Assembly (NCBI GenBank): GCA_023381695.1
Contig: JAMCQP010000067.1
Span: forward strand, 1 to 46,028
From: Bacillota bacterium
GTDB lineage: Bacteria; Bacillota; UBA5301; JAMCQP01
DNA: 46,028 bases
Reading direction: 5' to 3'
Part shown: piece by piece, positions 31,069-39,143 of the stretch
Layout: each line of letters opens with the position of its first letter
Position numbering within the stretch: the stretch's first letter is position 1
Program-made: the position numbers and the translations under genes
The notes under the pieces: model-generated
Database searches by the model: none
What the model was told of the DNA's origin: nothing
Seen by the model: only the letters and a program-made list of their open reading frames with translations

Positions 31069-31620
31069 TCATGCAACCACCATTCCGATAATGAAGGCTA
31101 CCACAAAGGAAAATAGATAGGCAAGTATATTTCTGAGAAAAGCCACCTTTTTGCCGAAATATTTTATCTCAAGAGGGAGTGTAACCACTCCCACCATCAT
31201 CAGGGTGGATACGAAAACCGCGATCTGCATGATCCCCGCCCCCTTGTCGAGCAAGGACCTGGCAAGCGGGAAGGCGACAAAACCGGGGATCAAGGTAATC
31301 GCGCCGGCAATGGAGGTGATGAACATCCCAAACACCCCCGTCTTTTTCCCGATGAGGCCGGCAACGGTGTCGGGCGAGAGAAAGGTCAACACCAGGCCAA
31401 CGATGGCCAGGACCGTGGCAAAATCAGGTAGGATGTTGAGAAAGGCCCGAAGCGCCTTAACCAGCGCAGCATGGGTCTTTTTTCTATCTTTCGCAAAAGA
31501 AATAACCAGAAAGCCTATCGAAACCAGGTACAGGATCTGTGTGAACAATTTGTACGGCCTCTTTTCCTTAAAAGGATCTCCTAGAACAAATCTTCTAAAT
31601 ATATTAATGGTAATAACCAT
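31069..31620 (-). CDS. DUF318-type half-permease A
   Basis: 183 residues from ATG 31620. Helices are LFTQILYLVSIGFLVISFA, LNILPDFATVLAIVGLVLTF, AGAITLIPGFVAFPLARSLLDKG and NILAYLFSFVVAFIIG. It has the same half-permease layout as its downstream neighbour. ATG 31620 lies inside one arm of the 45-bp inverted repeat and has a poor ribosome site. TTG 31548, 9 nt after GAGG, may be the true start and would still include every helix. Confidence 0.78.
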   Translation of the reverse strand: MVITINIFRRFVLGDPFKEKRPYKLFTQILYLVSIGFLVISFAKDRKKTHAALVKALRAFLNILPDFATVLAIVGLVLTFLSPDTVAGLIGKKTGVFGMFITSIAGAITLIPGFVAFPLARSLLDKGAGIMQIAVFVSTLMMVGVVTLPLEIKYFGKKVAFLRNILAYLFSFVVAFIIGMVVA

Positions 31621-31650
31621 GTATTTCCGTGCCAGGGTGCGGAATATGGG
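31606..31650 (+). repeat. Inverted repeat arm A around the CMD gene
   Basis: The reverse complement of this segment matches 32056-32101 over about 45 bp with a few mismatches and one indel (shared core ATTCCGCACCCTGGC and CGGAAATACATGG). Each arm is itself a hairpin (TTCCG...CGGAA). The arms bracket the CMD-family gene. Confidence 0.85.
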
Positions 31651-31672
31651 GTTAAAGATAGCCTGTCGTAAA

Positions 31673-32026
31673 TTATTTATTGCCAGCCAGCCACTCGAGA
31701 GCCGAAGCACTGCTCGACAAGGCGCTGGCTCCTTTGGAAAACTTGGCGATTGCAAATGCTTCCATAATCTCGGCGGTGCTGGCTCCAGCCTTCTTGGCCG
31801 CCTTGGTGTTGTTTAAAATACATGCCTGGGCATCCATGGCGATTGCCACCGCCAACGCAATCAACGCCTTGTATTTCGGGGAAAGCGTTGCTTTGGAGTA
31901 AGCAAACTTTTTGTCGGCGATATGGTTTATTGCCAGGGTCTCATCAAGTTCTCCTAAAAGTTGTAAGGGTTTAGGCACTTCCCCGTTCTCTTTTTTAATA
32001 TTTTCCAGCATCTCTTTCCATTCCAT
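31673..32026 (-). CDS. Carboxymuconolactone decarboxylase / AhpD-like protein
   Basis: 117 residues. ADKKFAYSKATLSPKYKALIALAVAIAMDAQACI followed by LNNTKAAKKAGASTAEIMEA is the CMD helical core (shown in pieces; about residues 37-88). AhpD-type members use C-x-x-C-x-x-x-H; here one Cys remains (DAQACILNN) and the His is Asn, so AhpD peroxidase chemistry is unlikely. It is an isolated gene between two inverted-repeat arms, among efflux and redox genes. Function unknown. Confidence 0.85.
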   Translation of the reverse strand: MEWKEMLENIKKENGEVPKPLQLLGELDETLAINHIADKKFAYSKATLSPKYKALIALAVAIAMDAQACILNNTKAAKKAGASTAEIMEAFAIAKFSKGASALSSSASALEWLAGNK

Positions 32027-32055
32027 CGTGATAACCTCCGTCGCTGATTATTTAT

Positions 32056-32101
32056 CCCCTATTCCGCACCCTGGCGCGGAAATACATGGGTTATTACCAT
32101 T
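32056..32101 (-). repeat. Inverted repeat arm B around the CMD gene
   Basis: Partner of 31606-31650 in opposite orientation, 405 bp away. It includes ATTCCGCACCCTGGCGCGGA and TACATGGGTTATTACCATT. Confidence 0.85.
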
Positions 32102-32127
32102 TCTCCTTTTCTTTCTTCTCCTCCTTT

Positions 32128-33531
32128 TTAATTCACCTCTGCTCTCGATTTTTTATTGCGGATCGCCGAAATAACCGCTCCGGTAAAACTCAACCCCGCC
32201 GCAATATAATAAATTTTTTGCACGCTGTGGATAAAAGCCTGCCCGTAATTGACGGGATGCGGCCCTAAAAATGCGGTGAACAGAGCGACTGAAAAAGCGA
32301 TCCCAATCACCATGCCGATGTTCTTAATCAATTGGGTGATCCCATTCGCCGCTCCCAGCTTATTCTTGGGCACACTCCCCATGATGCAACTGTTGTTGGG
32401 GGACTGAAACAACCCCAATGACAGCCCCATGAGGGCAAAATAAATTAAAATCAAATAAATTGGGGTTTGCAAAGTAATATTCGCTAGTAGAATCAAAGCA
32501 ATTCCGTTAATCACCAATCCCGACGTGGTCAGGACCACCGCGCCGATTTTATCGGAAAGCGCGCCGCTAAAGGGGGAAATCACCGCCATCGCCACCGGAA
32601 AGGCCATCATGTACAAACCGGAGGTCTGGGCGGAGAGTCCCAAAACTTTCTGGTAATAGAAAGGAATCAACACCGTCGGCGAAAACATCGTCACAAACGA
32701 GAGCAACGAAGCGATGACCGATGATGAGAAGACCCAGTTATTGAAGAGATCTAGATGGACCACGGGATGCTCTTTCCGTTTTTCAATCACGATAAACAGA
32801 ATCAGAGAAACCGCGAACACCGTGATGCTGCCGTAGATTAGCGGATTACGCCAGCCCATTTTGGTGACATTGGAAAACCCATAAATGAAAGTGATAATTG
32901 AGGCGACCAGCAGTAAAGAACCGGAAAAGTCAAACCGGTAGCCGATCTCACGGACTTTTCGGTCGCGGGGTATGGAGAAATAGGAAACGGCAAATCCGGC
33001 GATGGAGACGACAAAGGTCAGGTAAAAGACCGACCGCCAACCCCATAGGCCAATGGCCATTCCACCCAACGGCGGTCCGGCGATGCTGCCGATGGCCATC
33101 ATCGTCGCCAACAATCCGATATTTTTACCCCTTTCGGAGGGAGGATAGTTTTCGGTGGCGATCGCCATCCCGTTAGCCATCACCATCGCCCCGCCCACCG
33201 CCTGTAAAATCCGCATCCCAATCAACATGGACAGGTTCAGTGAAAATCCGCAAAACAACGTAAAGATCGAGATCACGAAAAACCCCGAATTGTAAATTTT
33301 ACGGCGGCCAAAATAGTCGGCCATGGAGCCCAGGATCGGCAGCAACGCCGACATCACCAGGAGATAGACCGAGGCGATCCACTGTACCGCGTTAATATCC
33401 GCCCGGAACTGTTTGGCGATTACCGGCAAGCCGACATTGACCACCCCGCTGTCGAACATCGACATAAACGCGCCGATCATCACCGTGTATAAAATGAGTC
33501 TGGATTTGGCATATTGCTTTTCTTCCGGCAT
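32128..33531 (-). CDS. MFS drug-efflux transporter, DHA2 (EmrB/QacA) family
   Basis: 467 residues, about 14 helices. Motif A is SMADYFGRRKIYNSG. The DHA2 helix-1 signature GAFMSMFDSGVVNVGLPVIA and motif C region ATMMAIGSIAGPPLGG are present. It is a proton-driven exporter of toxic compounds. The reading frame is visibly more A/T-rich than its neighbours, which hints at recent acquisition. ATG 33531 has its GGAGGG about 14 nt upstream, longer than usual. Confidence 0.92.
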   Translation of the reverse strand: MPEEKQYAKSRLILYTVMIGAFMSMFDSGVVNVGLPVIAKQFRADINAVQWIASVYLLVMSALLPILGSMADYFGRRKIYNSGFFVISIFTLFCGFSLNLSMLIGMRILQAVGGAMVMANGMAIATENYPPSERGKNIGLLATMMAIGSIAGPPLGGMAIGLWGWRSVFYLTFVVSIAGFAVSYFSIPRDRKVREIGYRFDFSGSLLLVASIITFIYGFSNVTKMGWRNPLIYGSITVFAVSLILFIVIEKRKEHPVVHLDLFNNWVFSSSVIASLLSFVTMFSPTVLIPFYYQKVLGLSAQTSGLYMMAFPVAMAVISPFSGALSDKIGAVVLTTSGLVINGIALILLANITLQTPIYLILIYFALMGLSLGLFQSPNNSCIMGSVPKNKLGAANGITQLIKNIGMVIGIAFSVALFTAFLGPHPVNYGQAFIHSVQKIYYIAAGLSFTGAVISAIRNKKSRAEVN

Positions 33532-33581
33532 TCTAATCTAAAACTCCCTCCTGTTCAAGATAGACTTTTCCAATCTTCAAT

Positions 33582-33974
33582 TCATCGAGCGGCCAGCCAT
33601 TGCCAGGCTTCTTCGGGCGTGTCGAAAAAAGCGGTTGCAACGTCAGCATTCCCGACATGGTTGATAATATTTTGCAGCGACATCTGCGGGATTACTTTTC
33701 GGGGCTTAACGACGGCAATGAACCGCAACCCTGTCGCGGCGGCCTGGGGAAACCAGTTTTCATCGGTCCACGCCTGGTTCTCCTGAGAAATTACCGCCAT
33801 TTCGCTCAGATCGGAAAGCCATTTCCGGCCTTGTTTTGCCGCCAATAACTCTACTCCCTTATTTAATCCGTTTTGAAAATCTTCCCCGGGGATGAATCCT
33901 TTCCACTTCATCGCTACACATGCAATCGATTCGTCCCACTGAATAGTTACGTATGGCAACTCCAAATAAATCAT
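33582..33974 (-). CDS. STAS/SpoIIAA-like domain protein
   Basis: 130 residues: IQWDESIACVAMKWKGF, KGVELLAAKQGRKWLSDLSEMAVISQE (in that order) and TGLRFIAVVKPRKVIPQMS, finishing FFDTPEEAWQWLAAR. This is the beta-alpha pattern of the SpoIIAA-like/STAS-fold family, where the D-x-S/E-M turn replaces the phospho-Ser loop. Such proteins are widespread and uncharacterised; no anti-sigma partner is nearby. GGCTTAGGAA precedes ATG 33974. It lies 51 nt before the MFS gene and 46 nt after the FeS protein, possibly in the same transcript. Confidence 0.7.
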   Translation of the reverse strand: MIYLELPYVTIQWDESIACVAMKWKGFIPGEDFQNGLNKGVELLAAKQGRKWLSDLSEMAVISQENQAWTDENWFPQAAATGLRFIAVVKPRKVIPQMSLQNIINHVGNADVATAFFDTPEEAWQWLAAR

Positions 33975-34020
33975 TTCCTAAGCCTTCTTTTGTTTGATAT
34001 TAGCAAAAATGACCTTATTG

Positions 34021-34602
34021 TTATTGCGTCCTGTATCCCGTCTTGGAATCAAGCCCTTCCACGGTCTCATACCCCAGAGCCGCCACGATCTCCAGCATGG
34101 TCTTCCTCTGTTCGGCATATTCCGGGGTAAAAAGGAGCCTGCACCCTCCTAAGCTCTTTTCGCCCAAAAGGAGCTTGACCGCAAACGACAGGCAGGTCAC
34201 CTCACCACATTCCTTGCAGTTTTTCCTCGGCAGCCAGCCGTAAATTTGCAGCGCCGTGGGTTTGGAACGCAGCTCATAATTCGGTACAATGGAGTCGCGC
34301 TTCTCATAAACATCGTTGATCATGTCCTTGATCCAGTTCAAAACTTGCCAGGCGTCTGTGGTATTCAGCGCCTTCGCCATGGTAATCTTTCCGGGATAAA
34401 GGTTCACCAGGCGGAACTCCTTCATGAAGGTAAAGCTGGGTCCTTTCCTGTTATAGGTGGCATTCTTCATCACCGCATTAAGGTACGGCATCACCCCGCT
34501 GATGTCCGTGGACACCTCGGCAATCAGGCGGATCTTTTCCGGATCGGCGATGCAGGGGGCAATGAAGGTGAGCGTTATGTCCTCGAGAAACAATCTCTTC
34601 AC
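34021..34602 (-). CDS. Fe-S cluster protein with CxxCGxxxC domain
   Basis: 193 residues. The N-terminal half (LEDITLTFIAPCIADPEKIR, VSTDISGVMPYLNAVMKNAT) is an uncharacterised alpha/beta domain. The C-terminal GWLPRKNCKECGEVTCLSFA then LLLGEKSLGGC is the four-Cys [4Fe-4S] FeS domain found in acetyl-CoA synthase/CODH and RnfB-like proteins. The GTG at 34602 immediately follows the stop of the 56-codon gene. Possibly an electron carrier or cluster donor for the desulfurase operon; no exact function is known to me. Confidence 0.75.
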   Translation of the reverse strand: MKRLFLEDITLTFIAPCIADPEKIRLIAEVSTDISGVMPYLNAVMKNATYNRKGPSFTFMKEFRLVNLYPGKITMAKALNTTDAWQVLNWIKDMINDVYEKRDSIVPNYELRSKPTALQIYGWLPRKNCKECGEVTCLSFAVKLLLGEKSLGGCRLLFTPEYAEQRKTMLEIVAALGYETVEGLDSKTGYRTQ

Positions 34603-34773
34603 CTACCTTTGAAACTGCATGATCTCCCGGGCCATACAAGGCATGTCTTTCTTTACCTTCGGAGCGATGTGTTTCTCAAGGAAACGCAAGGCCTCGTCTA
34701 CCTCCTTATCCAAACAAATTCTTTCCAGAAGCATCTGCTCCTCATCGTCCAGAACAATGAAAGCCTTGGCCAT
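34603..34773 (-). CDS. Small protein of 56 residues in the desulfurase operon
   Basis: Reads MAKAFIVLDDEEQMLLERIC, LDKEVDEALRFLEKHIAPKV, KKDMPCMAREIMQFQR. GAGGGG sits 6 nt before the ATG, the stop abuts the next gene's GTG, and the desulfurase ends 10 nt upstream, so translation is well supported although it is below the usual size cut-off. It is helical, charged and soluble, with two Cys. No family recognised. Confidence 0.75.
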   Translation of the reverse strand: MAKAFIVLDDEEQMLLERICLDKEVDEALRFLEKHIAPKVKKDMPCMAREIMQFQR

Positions 34774-34783
34774 TACGCACCCC

Positions 34784-35944
34784 TCATTTCCAGGTTAGAG
34801 TCTTGCCGGCAATCTCGGCGAGGGCCTGAACCATCGTATCGATCTCCTCTATGGTATTGAAATAGCCGATGCCGAATCTCACCGTTCCCCGATCGATGGT
34901 TCCAATGGTTCTATGGGCCATGGGAGCGCAGTGGAGGCCGGATCTCACCATGACTCCATAGACCTCATCCAGGACATACGCCACATCCTGGGCCATAACG
35001 CCGGAGATATTGAGAGAGACGACTCCCACCTGCTTTTCAGGGTCCTTTGGCCCGTAAACCTCTATACCAGGGATTATTTCCAGGGCCCGAAGGAAATGGC
35101 CGGTCAGTTCTTTCTCCTTGCCTCTGATCCGGTCTATTCCCTCAGTCAAGATAAAGTCGACCCCCGCCAGAAGGCCCGCTATTCCCGATATGTTCAACGT
35201 TCCCGCCTCAAAGCGGTCGGGGAGGTGATCAGGTTGATGCTCAAGGATCGACTCTCCCCCGGTGCCTCCTTCCTTGAACGGAAGGAGATCCACCCCTTCG
35301 CGGATATAAAGGCCCCCCGTGCCCGTTGGCCCGAAAAGTCCTTTGTGCCCCGTAAAGGCCAGAAGATCGATCCCGAGCGTCCCTGCATCAATAGGGCAGG
35401 TCCCGGCGGTCTGGGCGGCGTCAACCAGGAACAACACCCCGCGATCCCGCGCCGCTGCCCCAACCTCGCCCACCGGGAGAAGCGTCCCGGTGACGTTCGA
35501 GGCGTGCGTCATCACCACCAGCCTGGTATTGGGCCTGATGGCCTTTATGACATCTTCCGGGCGAAGAGATCCGTCTTTGGCGCATGGCGCCACCGTGATT
35601 TCGATCCCCCGCTCGGCTTCAAGCCGCTTTAAAGGCCGCCACACGGCATTGTGCTCCATGCTGCTGGCAACCACATGGTCGCCGGCCTTAAGGAGCCCTT
35701 TGACGGCCAGGTTCAGCGACTCTGTGGCATTAGAGGTGAACACGATGCGGGAGGCATCCCGGATACCGAAGAGCTTCCCCAGGGCCTCGCGCGCCGAAAA
35801 CACCACCTTGTCGGCCAAAAGGGCCTGCCGATACGCCCCCCGGCCGGAACTGGCCCCGATCTCCCGCATAAACCTGTCTACCGCCCTGTACACTGCTTCG
35901 GGCTTCGGATAGGAGGTTGCCGCATTGTCCAGGTAGATTCCCAT
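34784..35944 (-). CDS. Cysteine desulfurase-like aminotransferase V, EF2568 type
   Basis: 386 residues of the PLP-dependent NifS/SufS fold: IYLDNAATSYPKPEAVYRAV, THASNVTGTLLPVGEV, LVDAAQTAG (Asp/Gln to PLP) and FTGHKGLFGPTGTGGLYI, with the PLP Lys in G-H-K-G. RSGLHCAPMAH holds the active Cys. The S-S-G-R-G-A-Y-R-Q start and lack of long inserts match the EF2568-like subgroup, which in other genomes travels with selD and selenium-dependent molybdenum hydroxylase genes. ATG 35944 has GGGGAGGGG just upstream. It may supply sulfur or selenium for a cofactor or cluster. Confidence 0.92.
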   Translation of the reverse strand: MGIYLDNAATSYPKPEAVYRAVDRFMREIGASSGRGAYRQALLADKVVFSAREALGKLFGIRDASRIVFTSNATESLNLAVKGLLKAGDHVVASSMEHNAVWRPLKRLEAERGIEITVAPCAKDGSLRPEDVIKAIRPNTRLVVMTHASNVTGTLLPVGEVGAAARDRGVLFLVDAAQTAGTCPIDAGTLGIDLLAFTGHKGLFGPTGTGGLYIREGVDLLPFKEGGTGGESILEHQPDHLPDRFEAGTLNISGIAGLLAGVDFILTEGIDRIRGKEKELTGHFLRALEIIPGIEVYGPKDPEKQVGVVSLNISGVMAQDVAYVLDEVYGVMVRSGLHCAPMAHRTIGTIDRGTVRFGIGYFNTIEEIDTMVQALAEIAGKTLTWK

Positions 35945-35979
35945 CTCGTCCCCTCCCCGCATTTTCAATCCCAGTATTG

Positions 35980-36169
35980 CTAATCCCGATATTGTCTTAG
36001 GATAGACAGCGGCGGAAATTCAACCGCCTCGGAAGGGCACTGGGGGGCGCATCCGGTGCAGCCCACCACGCAGTTGTAAGGATTCTTCACCACCGGCCGC
36101 TGGTTCTCCCCATCCCATTCATATGTACCGTGTGGACAAAAATCATAGAAATGCCTTCACTTCCTTCAT
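35980..36169 (-). pseudogene. Ferredoxin-family protein, +1 frameshift in a T run
   Basis: ATG 36169 (AGGAG upstream) starts MKEVKAF, and then the T run (GCATTTCTATGA) shifts the frame into an early TGA. One base fewer in the run would continue YDFCPHGTYEWDGENQRPVV, then KNPYNCVVGCTGCAPQCPSE and AVEFPPLSILRQYRD to TAG 35980. C-V-V-G-C-T-G-C-A-x-x-C-P is a [4Fe-4S] signature of a small ferredoxin-like family. It is a pseudogene, a sequence error, or a recoded gene. It lies between the ArsR and desulfurase genes. Confidence 0.75.
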
Positions 36170-36174
36170 AACGT

Positions 36175-36513
36175 TCACTCCTTTTCATGTTCGGCGGCGC
36201 CGGCACAGGCGAGCGCGCACTCCCTATCTTCATTCATGCGGTCCACGCATTGCACAAACTGGTGCACGCAAGGGGTTCTGAGCGTGTAAACCACCTTCAG
36301 CCCCTCTTTCCTGGAACTGAGGATGCCCGCTTCCTTGAGTAGGCTCAGGTGTTTGGAAACCGTGGACTGGTCGAACCCCACTCGTTCAACCAGGTAGCAG
36401 ACGCACTTTTCTCCTTCAGTGGCCAGAATCTCCACCAACCGCAACCGGGTCTCATGCGCCAGGGCCTTGAAAACCGCTACCTGTTTCGAAACAATCGTTC
36501 CATTAGATTCCAT
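36175..36513 (-). CDS. ArsR-family transcriptional regulator
   Basis: 112 residues: VFKALAHETRLRLVEILATE, GEKCVCYLVERVG with a Cys pair in the alpha-3 position, and DQSTVSKHLSLLKEAGILSS as the recognition helix. The C terminus is unusually Cys-rich (RTPCVHQFVQC, ECALACAGA), suggesting a second metalloid site. ATG 36513 has GAGGTG 6 nt upstream. A symmetrical ATTACCATATGATTAT (36535-36550) upstream is the likely operator. It leads the operon with the frameshifted ferredoxin, desulfurase, 56-residue protein and FeS protein. Confidence 0.92.
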   Translation of the reverse strand: MESNGTIVSKQVAVFKALAHETRLRLVEILATEGEKCVCYLVERVGFDQSTVSKHLSLLKEAGILSSRKEGLKVVYTLRTPCVHQFVQCVDRMNEDRECALACAGAAEHEKE

Positions 36514-36534
36514 TTCCGTCACCTCTATGGTTAT

Positions 36535-36550
36535 ATTACCATATGATTAT
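36535..36550. promoter_or_regulatory. Putative ArsR operator
   Basis: ATTACCATATGATTAT, twelve of sixteen positions symmetrical about CATATG, 22 bp upstream of the ArsR start. Confidence 0.5.
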
Positions 36551-36609
36551 GTGAAAAACAAGGACTTTTTGCAGGAATCCGGACATGGGCGGCGAATACT
36601 CAGATTGTA

Positions 36610-36691
36610 CAACCGGTTGCATAATGCGCTGTTCTACTTATAAGATGCATCGCAAAAGGATTGTTAGGCGCAAACCACGCAACTTGCGCAA
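36610..36691 (+). promoter_or_regulatory. Promoter and LacI-type operators of the sugar operon
   Basis: TTGCAT (36617-36622), 16 nt, TATAAG (36639-36644). A perfect palindrome CAACCGGTTG (36610-36619) overlaps the -35. TTGCGCAA (36684-36691), another perfect palindrome, lies between the -10 and the start. Both have the CG-centred form typical of LacI-family sites; the operon encodes a LacI regulator. Confidence 0.55.
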
Positions 36692-36721
36692 CCGGATTAA
36701 ATTCAAACAGGAGGGGATATC

Positions 36722-38026
36722 GTGTTCAAAAGATCTCTCAAATCCGCGCTGGTGCTTGGGCTGGTCGTGGCGTTGATGGCCACGGGCAGCGTGGCGCTCG
36801 CCGCCGGTAAAACCATCACCATGATGGGCACCTGGGGCGGGCAAGAACTTGAGGCCTTCCAGAAGATGGTCGCCCCCTTTGAAAAGTCGACGGGAATCAA
36901 GGTCGAGTTCACCGGAACACGGGATCTGGCCACGGTTCTGACGACGCGCGTGGAAGCCGGCAACCCGCCGGATGTGGCCGCGCTGCCCAATCCGGGAATG
37001 ATGAAGGAACTGGCCGCGGAAGGACGCCTGGTCGATCTGAGCAAGATTCTGGACATGAAGCAGGCTAAAAAGGACTACGCACCGGTCTGGCTGGATCTGG
37101 GCGCCTACAAGGATAAATTGCAGGCCATCTTTATCTCCGCCGACGTCAAGAGCCTGGTCTGGTACAACCCCAAGCAGTTTGCCGCCAAGGGGTACAAGGT
37201 CCCCAGGACCTGGGATGAGATGACGGCCCTCTCCGACAAGATCGCGGCCAACGGCGGGACCCCCTGGGCTGTCGGCCTTGAAAGCGGCGCCGCCAGCGGG
37301 TGGCCGGGCACCGACTGGATCGAAGATATCATGCTCCGCACCGCCGGACCGGAGGTTTACGACAAGTGGGTGAACCACGATATTCCGTGGACCGACGCGC
37401 ATGTGAAGAAAGCCTTCGAGATCTTCGGCAAGATCGCCCGCAACGAAAAATACTTGTATGGCGGCACCGCCGGGACGCTTTCCACCAACTTCGGCGACTC
37501 GGTGAACGCGCTCTTCACCAACCCGCCGCGCGCCTATTTGCACCGGCAGGCGACGTTCATCCAGAGCTTTATCAAGCAGAACAACCCTGGTGTCGCCGCC
37601 GGGAAGGATTATACCTTCTTTGCCCTGCCTCCCATCGATCCGAAGTGGGGCACGCCGGTTCTGGGCGCCGCTGACATGGTGGCCGTTTTCCGCGACACGC
37701 CTGAAACCAGGGCTTTCGCCCGTTACCTGGCTTCGGCCAAGGCCCAGGAGATCTGGGTGACCTCCCTCGGCAAGGTTTCCGCGAATAAGGGCGTCAGCCT
37801 GAATGCGTATAAGGATCCGCTTACGCGCCAGGCCGCGGAGATCCTTGTGAATGCCAGGGTCTTCCGCTTTGACGGTTCCGACCTGATGCCAGCCGCGGTA
37901 GGATCGGGCGCCTTCTGGAAGGGTATCCTGGACTATGTGAGCGGGCAGGACCTCGATTCCGTCCTGAAGAATATCGAAGACGCCGCTGACCAGGCCTACA
38001 CCTCGGGCGCCGCTACGAACAAGTAA
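36722..38026 (+). CDS. Carbohydrate ABC transporter substrate-binding protein
   Basis: 434 residues. A Sec signal (1-27, ending ATGSVALAAG) precedes the family 1 extracellular solute-binding fold: ITMMGTWGGQELEAFQKMVA, GIKVEFTGTRDLATVLTTRV, GNPPDVAALPNPGMMKELA. The W-G-G-x-E-x-x-A-F start resembles alpha-glucoside-binding AglE/ThuE-type proteins. No lipobox Cys is visible, unusual for a Gram-positive-type cell. GTG 36722 follows GGAGGGG. It captures an oligosaccharide, probably an alpha-glucoside or trehalose, for the permeases downstream. The ATPase is not in the window; a shared MsmK-type ATPase encoded elsewhere is likely. Confidence 0.92.
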   Translation: MFKRSLKSALVLGLVVALMATGSVALAAGKTITMMGTWGGQELEAFQKMVAPFEKSTGIKVEFTGTRDLATVLTTRVEAGNPPDVAALPNPGMMKELAAEGRLVDLSKILDMKQAKKDYAPVWLDLGAYKDKLQAIFISADVKSLVWYNPKQFAAKGYKVPRTWDEMTALSDKIAANGGTPWAVGLESGAASGWPGTDWIEDIMLRTAGPEVYDKWVNHDIPWTDAHVKKAFEIFGKIARNEKYLYGGTAGTLSTNFGDSVNALFTNPPRAYLHRQATFIQSFIKQNNPGVAAGKDYTFFALPPIDPKWGTPVLGAADMVAVFRDTPETRAFARYLASAKAQEIWVTSLGKVSANKGVSLNAYKDPLTRQAAEILVNARVFRFDGSDLMPAAVGSGAFWKGILDYVSGQDLDSVLKNIEDAADQAYTSGAATNK

Positions 38027-38255
38027 TCACCATCTGGGAAAGTTTTTCGAAAAATAGGGGCATTTACTGAAAAAGTCACCCTTACTGCGACATAGCGGGC
38101 GTTGTCCCTCCGTGGGCCGCCCCGCCACCTCACCCATCCAGGGTTCATGTTGCTCCGAGCCGGTGCCAAGGGAAGCGAGATCAAGGCCGATTTCGACCGA
38201 AGATCGCGCAACCTTTGGCCGGCAAGGAGCTTTGGAGCAGGAAGGAGACTTTTCA

Positions 38256-39143
38256 GTGATCAAAAGGGTGAGATCAATGCGGATCGGTCGCGGGTGGGGG
38301 GCGCTTTTTGCGGGGCCGGCCCTGCTGCTGGTTGGCCTGTACCTGGTGTACCCCACCATGAATACTATCTACCTGAGTTTTCTCGATCAGCGTTCCGAGC
38401 ATTTTGTGGGGCTGGACAACTACGCCCGGATTCTGACGTCCGAGGCGACGCTGTCCGCCTTCCGGAACAATTTGCTGTGGCTGGCGGTCTTCACGGTGGG
38501 GACCGTGGTTTTGGGGCTGATGCTGGCTGTGCTAACCGACCGGATCAAGTACGAGGCCGTCGCCAAATCCATCATCTTTATGCCCATGGCCATCTCCTTT
38601 GCCGGCGCCGGCGTAATCTGGAAGTTTGTCTACGCTTATACCCCGCCCGGTGTCAACCAGATCGGGCTTTTAAACCAGATCAGGGCCGTTTTCGGTTCCG
38701 ATCCGGTCGCCTGGCTCATCGCCAGGCCGTGGATTAACAATCTGGCGCTGATTGCGGTGGGCATCTGGATCTGGACCGGCTTTGCCATGGTGATCCTTTC
38801 CGCGGCCTACAAGGGAATTCCCCGGGAACTCATGGAATCGGCGCGCGTGGATGGAGCCAACGAGTGGCAGGTCTTCCGGAGCATCAGCTTTCCGGCGCTT
38901 GCGCCGACCGTCGCGGTGGTGGCCACCACCATGATGATCAACGTCCTCAAAGTCTTCGACATCGTCTATGTGATGACCAACGGCAATTTTGGCACCGAGG
39001 TGCTGGCCAACCGCATGTACAAGGAGATGTTTGAGTTTCGCAACTACGGGCAGGCAAGCGCCATCGCGGTTGTGCTCTTCCTGGCCATCATTCCCGTAAT
39101 GCTCGTCTCCATCAGGCGGTTCCGGGAACAGGAGGTGCACTGA
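38256..39143 (+). CDS. Sugar ABC transporter permease (MalF-like)
   Basis: 295 residues, six helices. It begins RIGRGWGALFAGPALLLVGL, and the EAA loop, where the ATPase docks, is ELMESARVDGANEWQVFRSI followed by SFPAL. GTG 38256 is chosen (AAGGAG 8 nt upstream); longer in-frame readings run into the 230-bp intergenic region and are not hydrophobic. The 38027-38255 gap holds no gene. Its stop overlaps the next permease's ATG. Confidence 0.92.
   Translation: MIKRVRSMRIGRGWGALFAGPALLLVGLYLVYPTMNTIYLSFLDQRSEHFVGLDNYARILTSEATLSAFRNNLLWLAVFTVGTVVLGLMLAVLTDRIKYEAVAKSIIFMPMAISFAGAGVIWKFVYAYTPPGVNQIGLLNQIRAVFGSDPVAWLIARPWINNLALIAVGIWIWTGFAMVILSAAYKGIPRELMESARVDGANEWQVFRSISFPALAPTVAVVATTMMINVLKVFDIVYVMTNGNFGTEVLANRMYKEMFEFRNYGQASAIAVVLFLAIIPVMLVSIRRFREQEVH

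Noticed and set aside
31673-32026. Selenocysteine form of the AhpD-like protein
   Set aside because: The frame has no in-frame TGA; the protein simply has one Cys and lacks the usual His.
36638-37543. 301-codon minus-strand frame
   Set aside because: Shadow of the sugar-binding protein gene; no motif.
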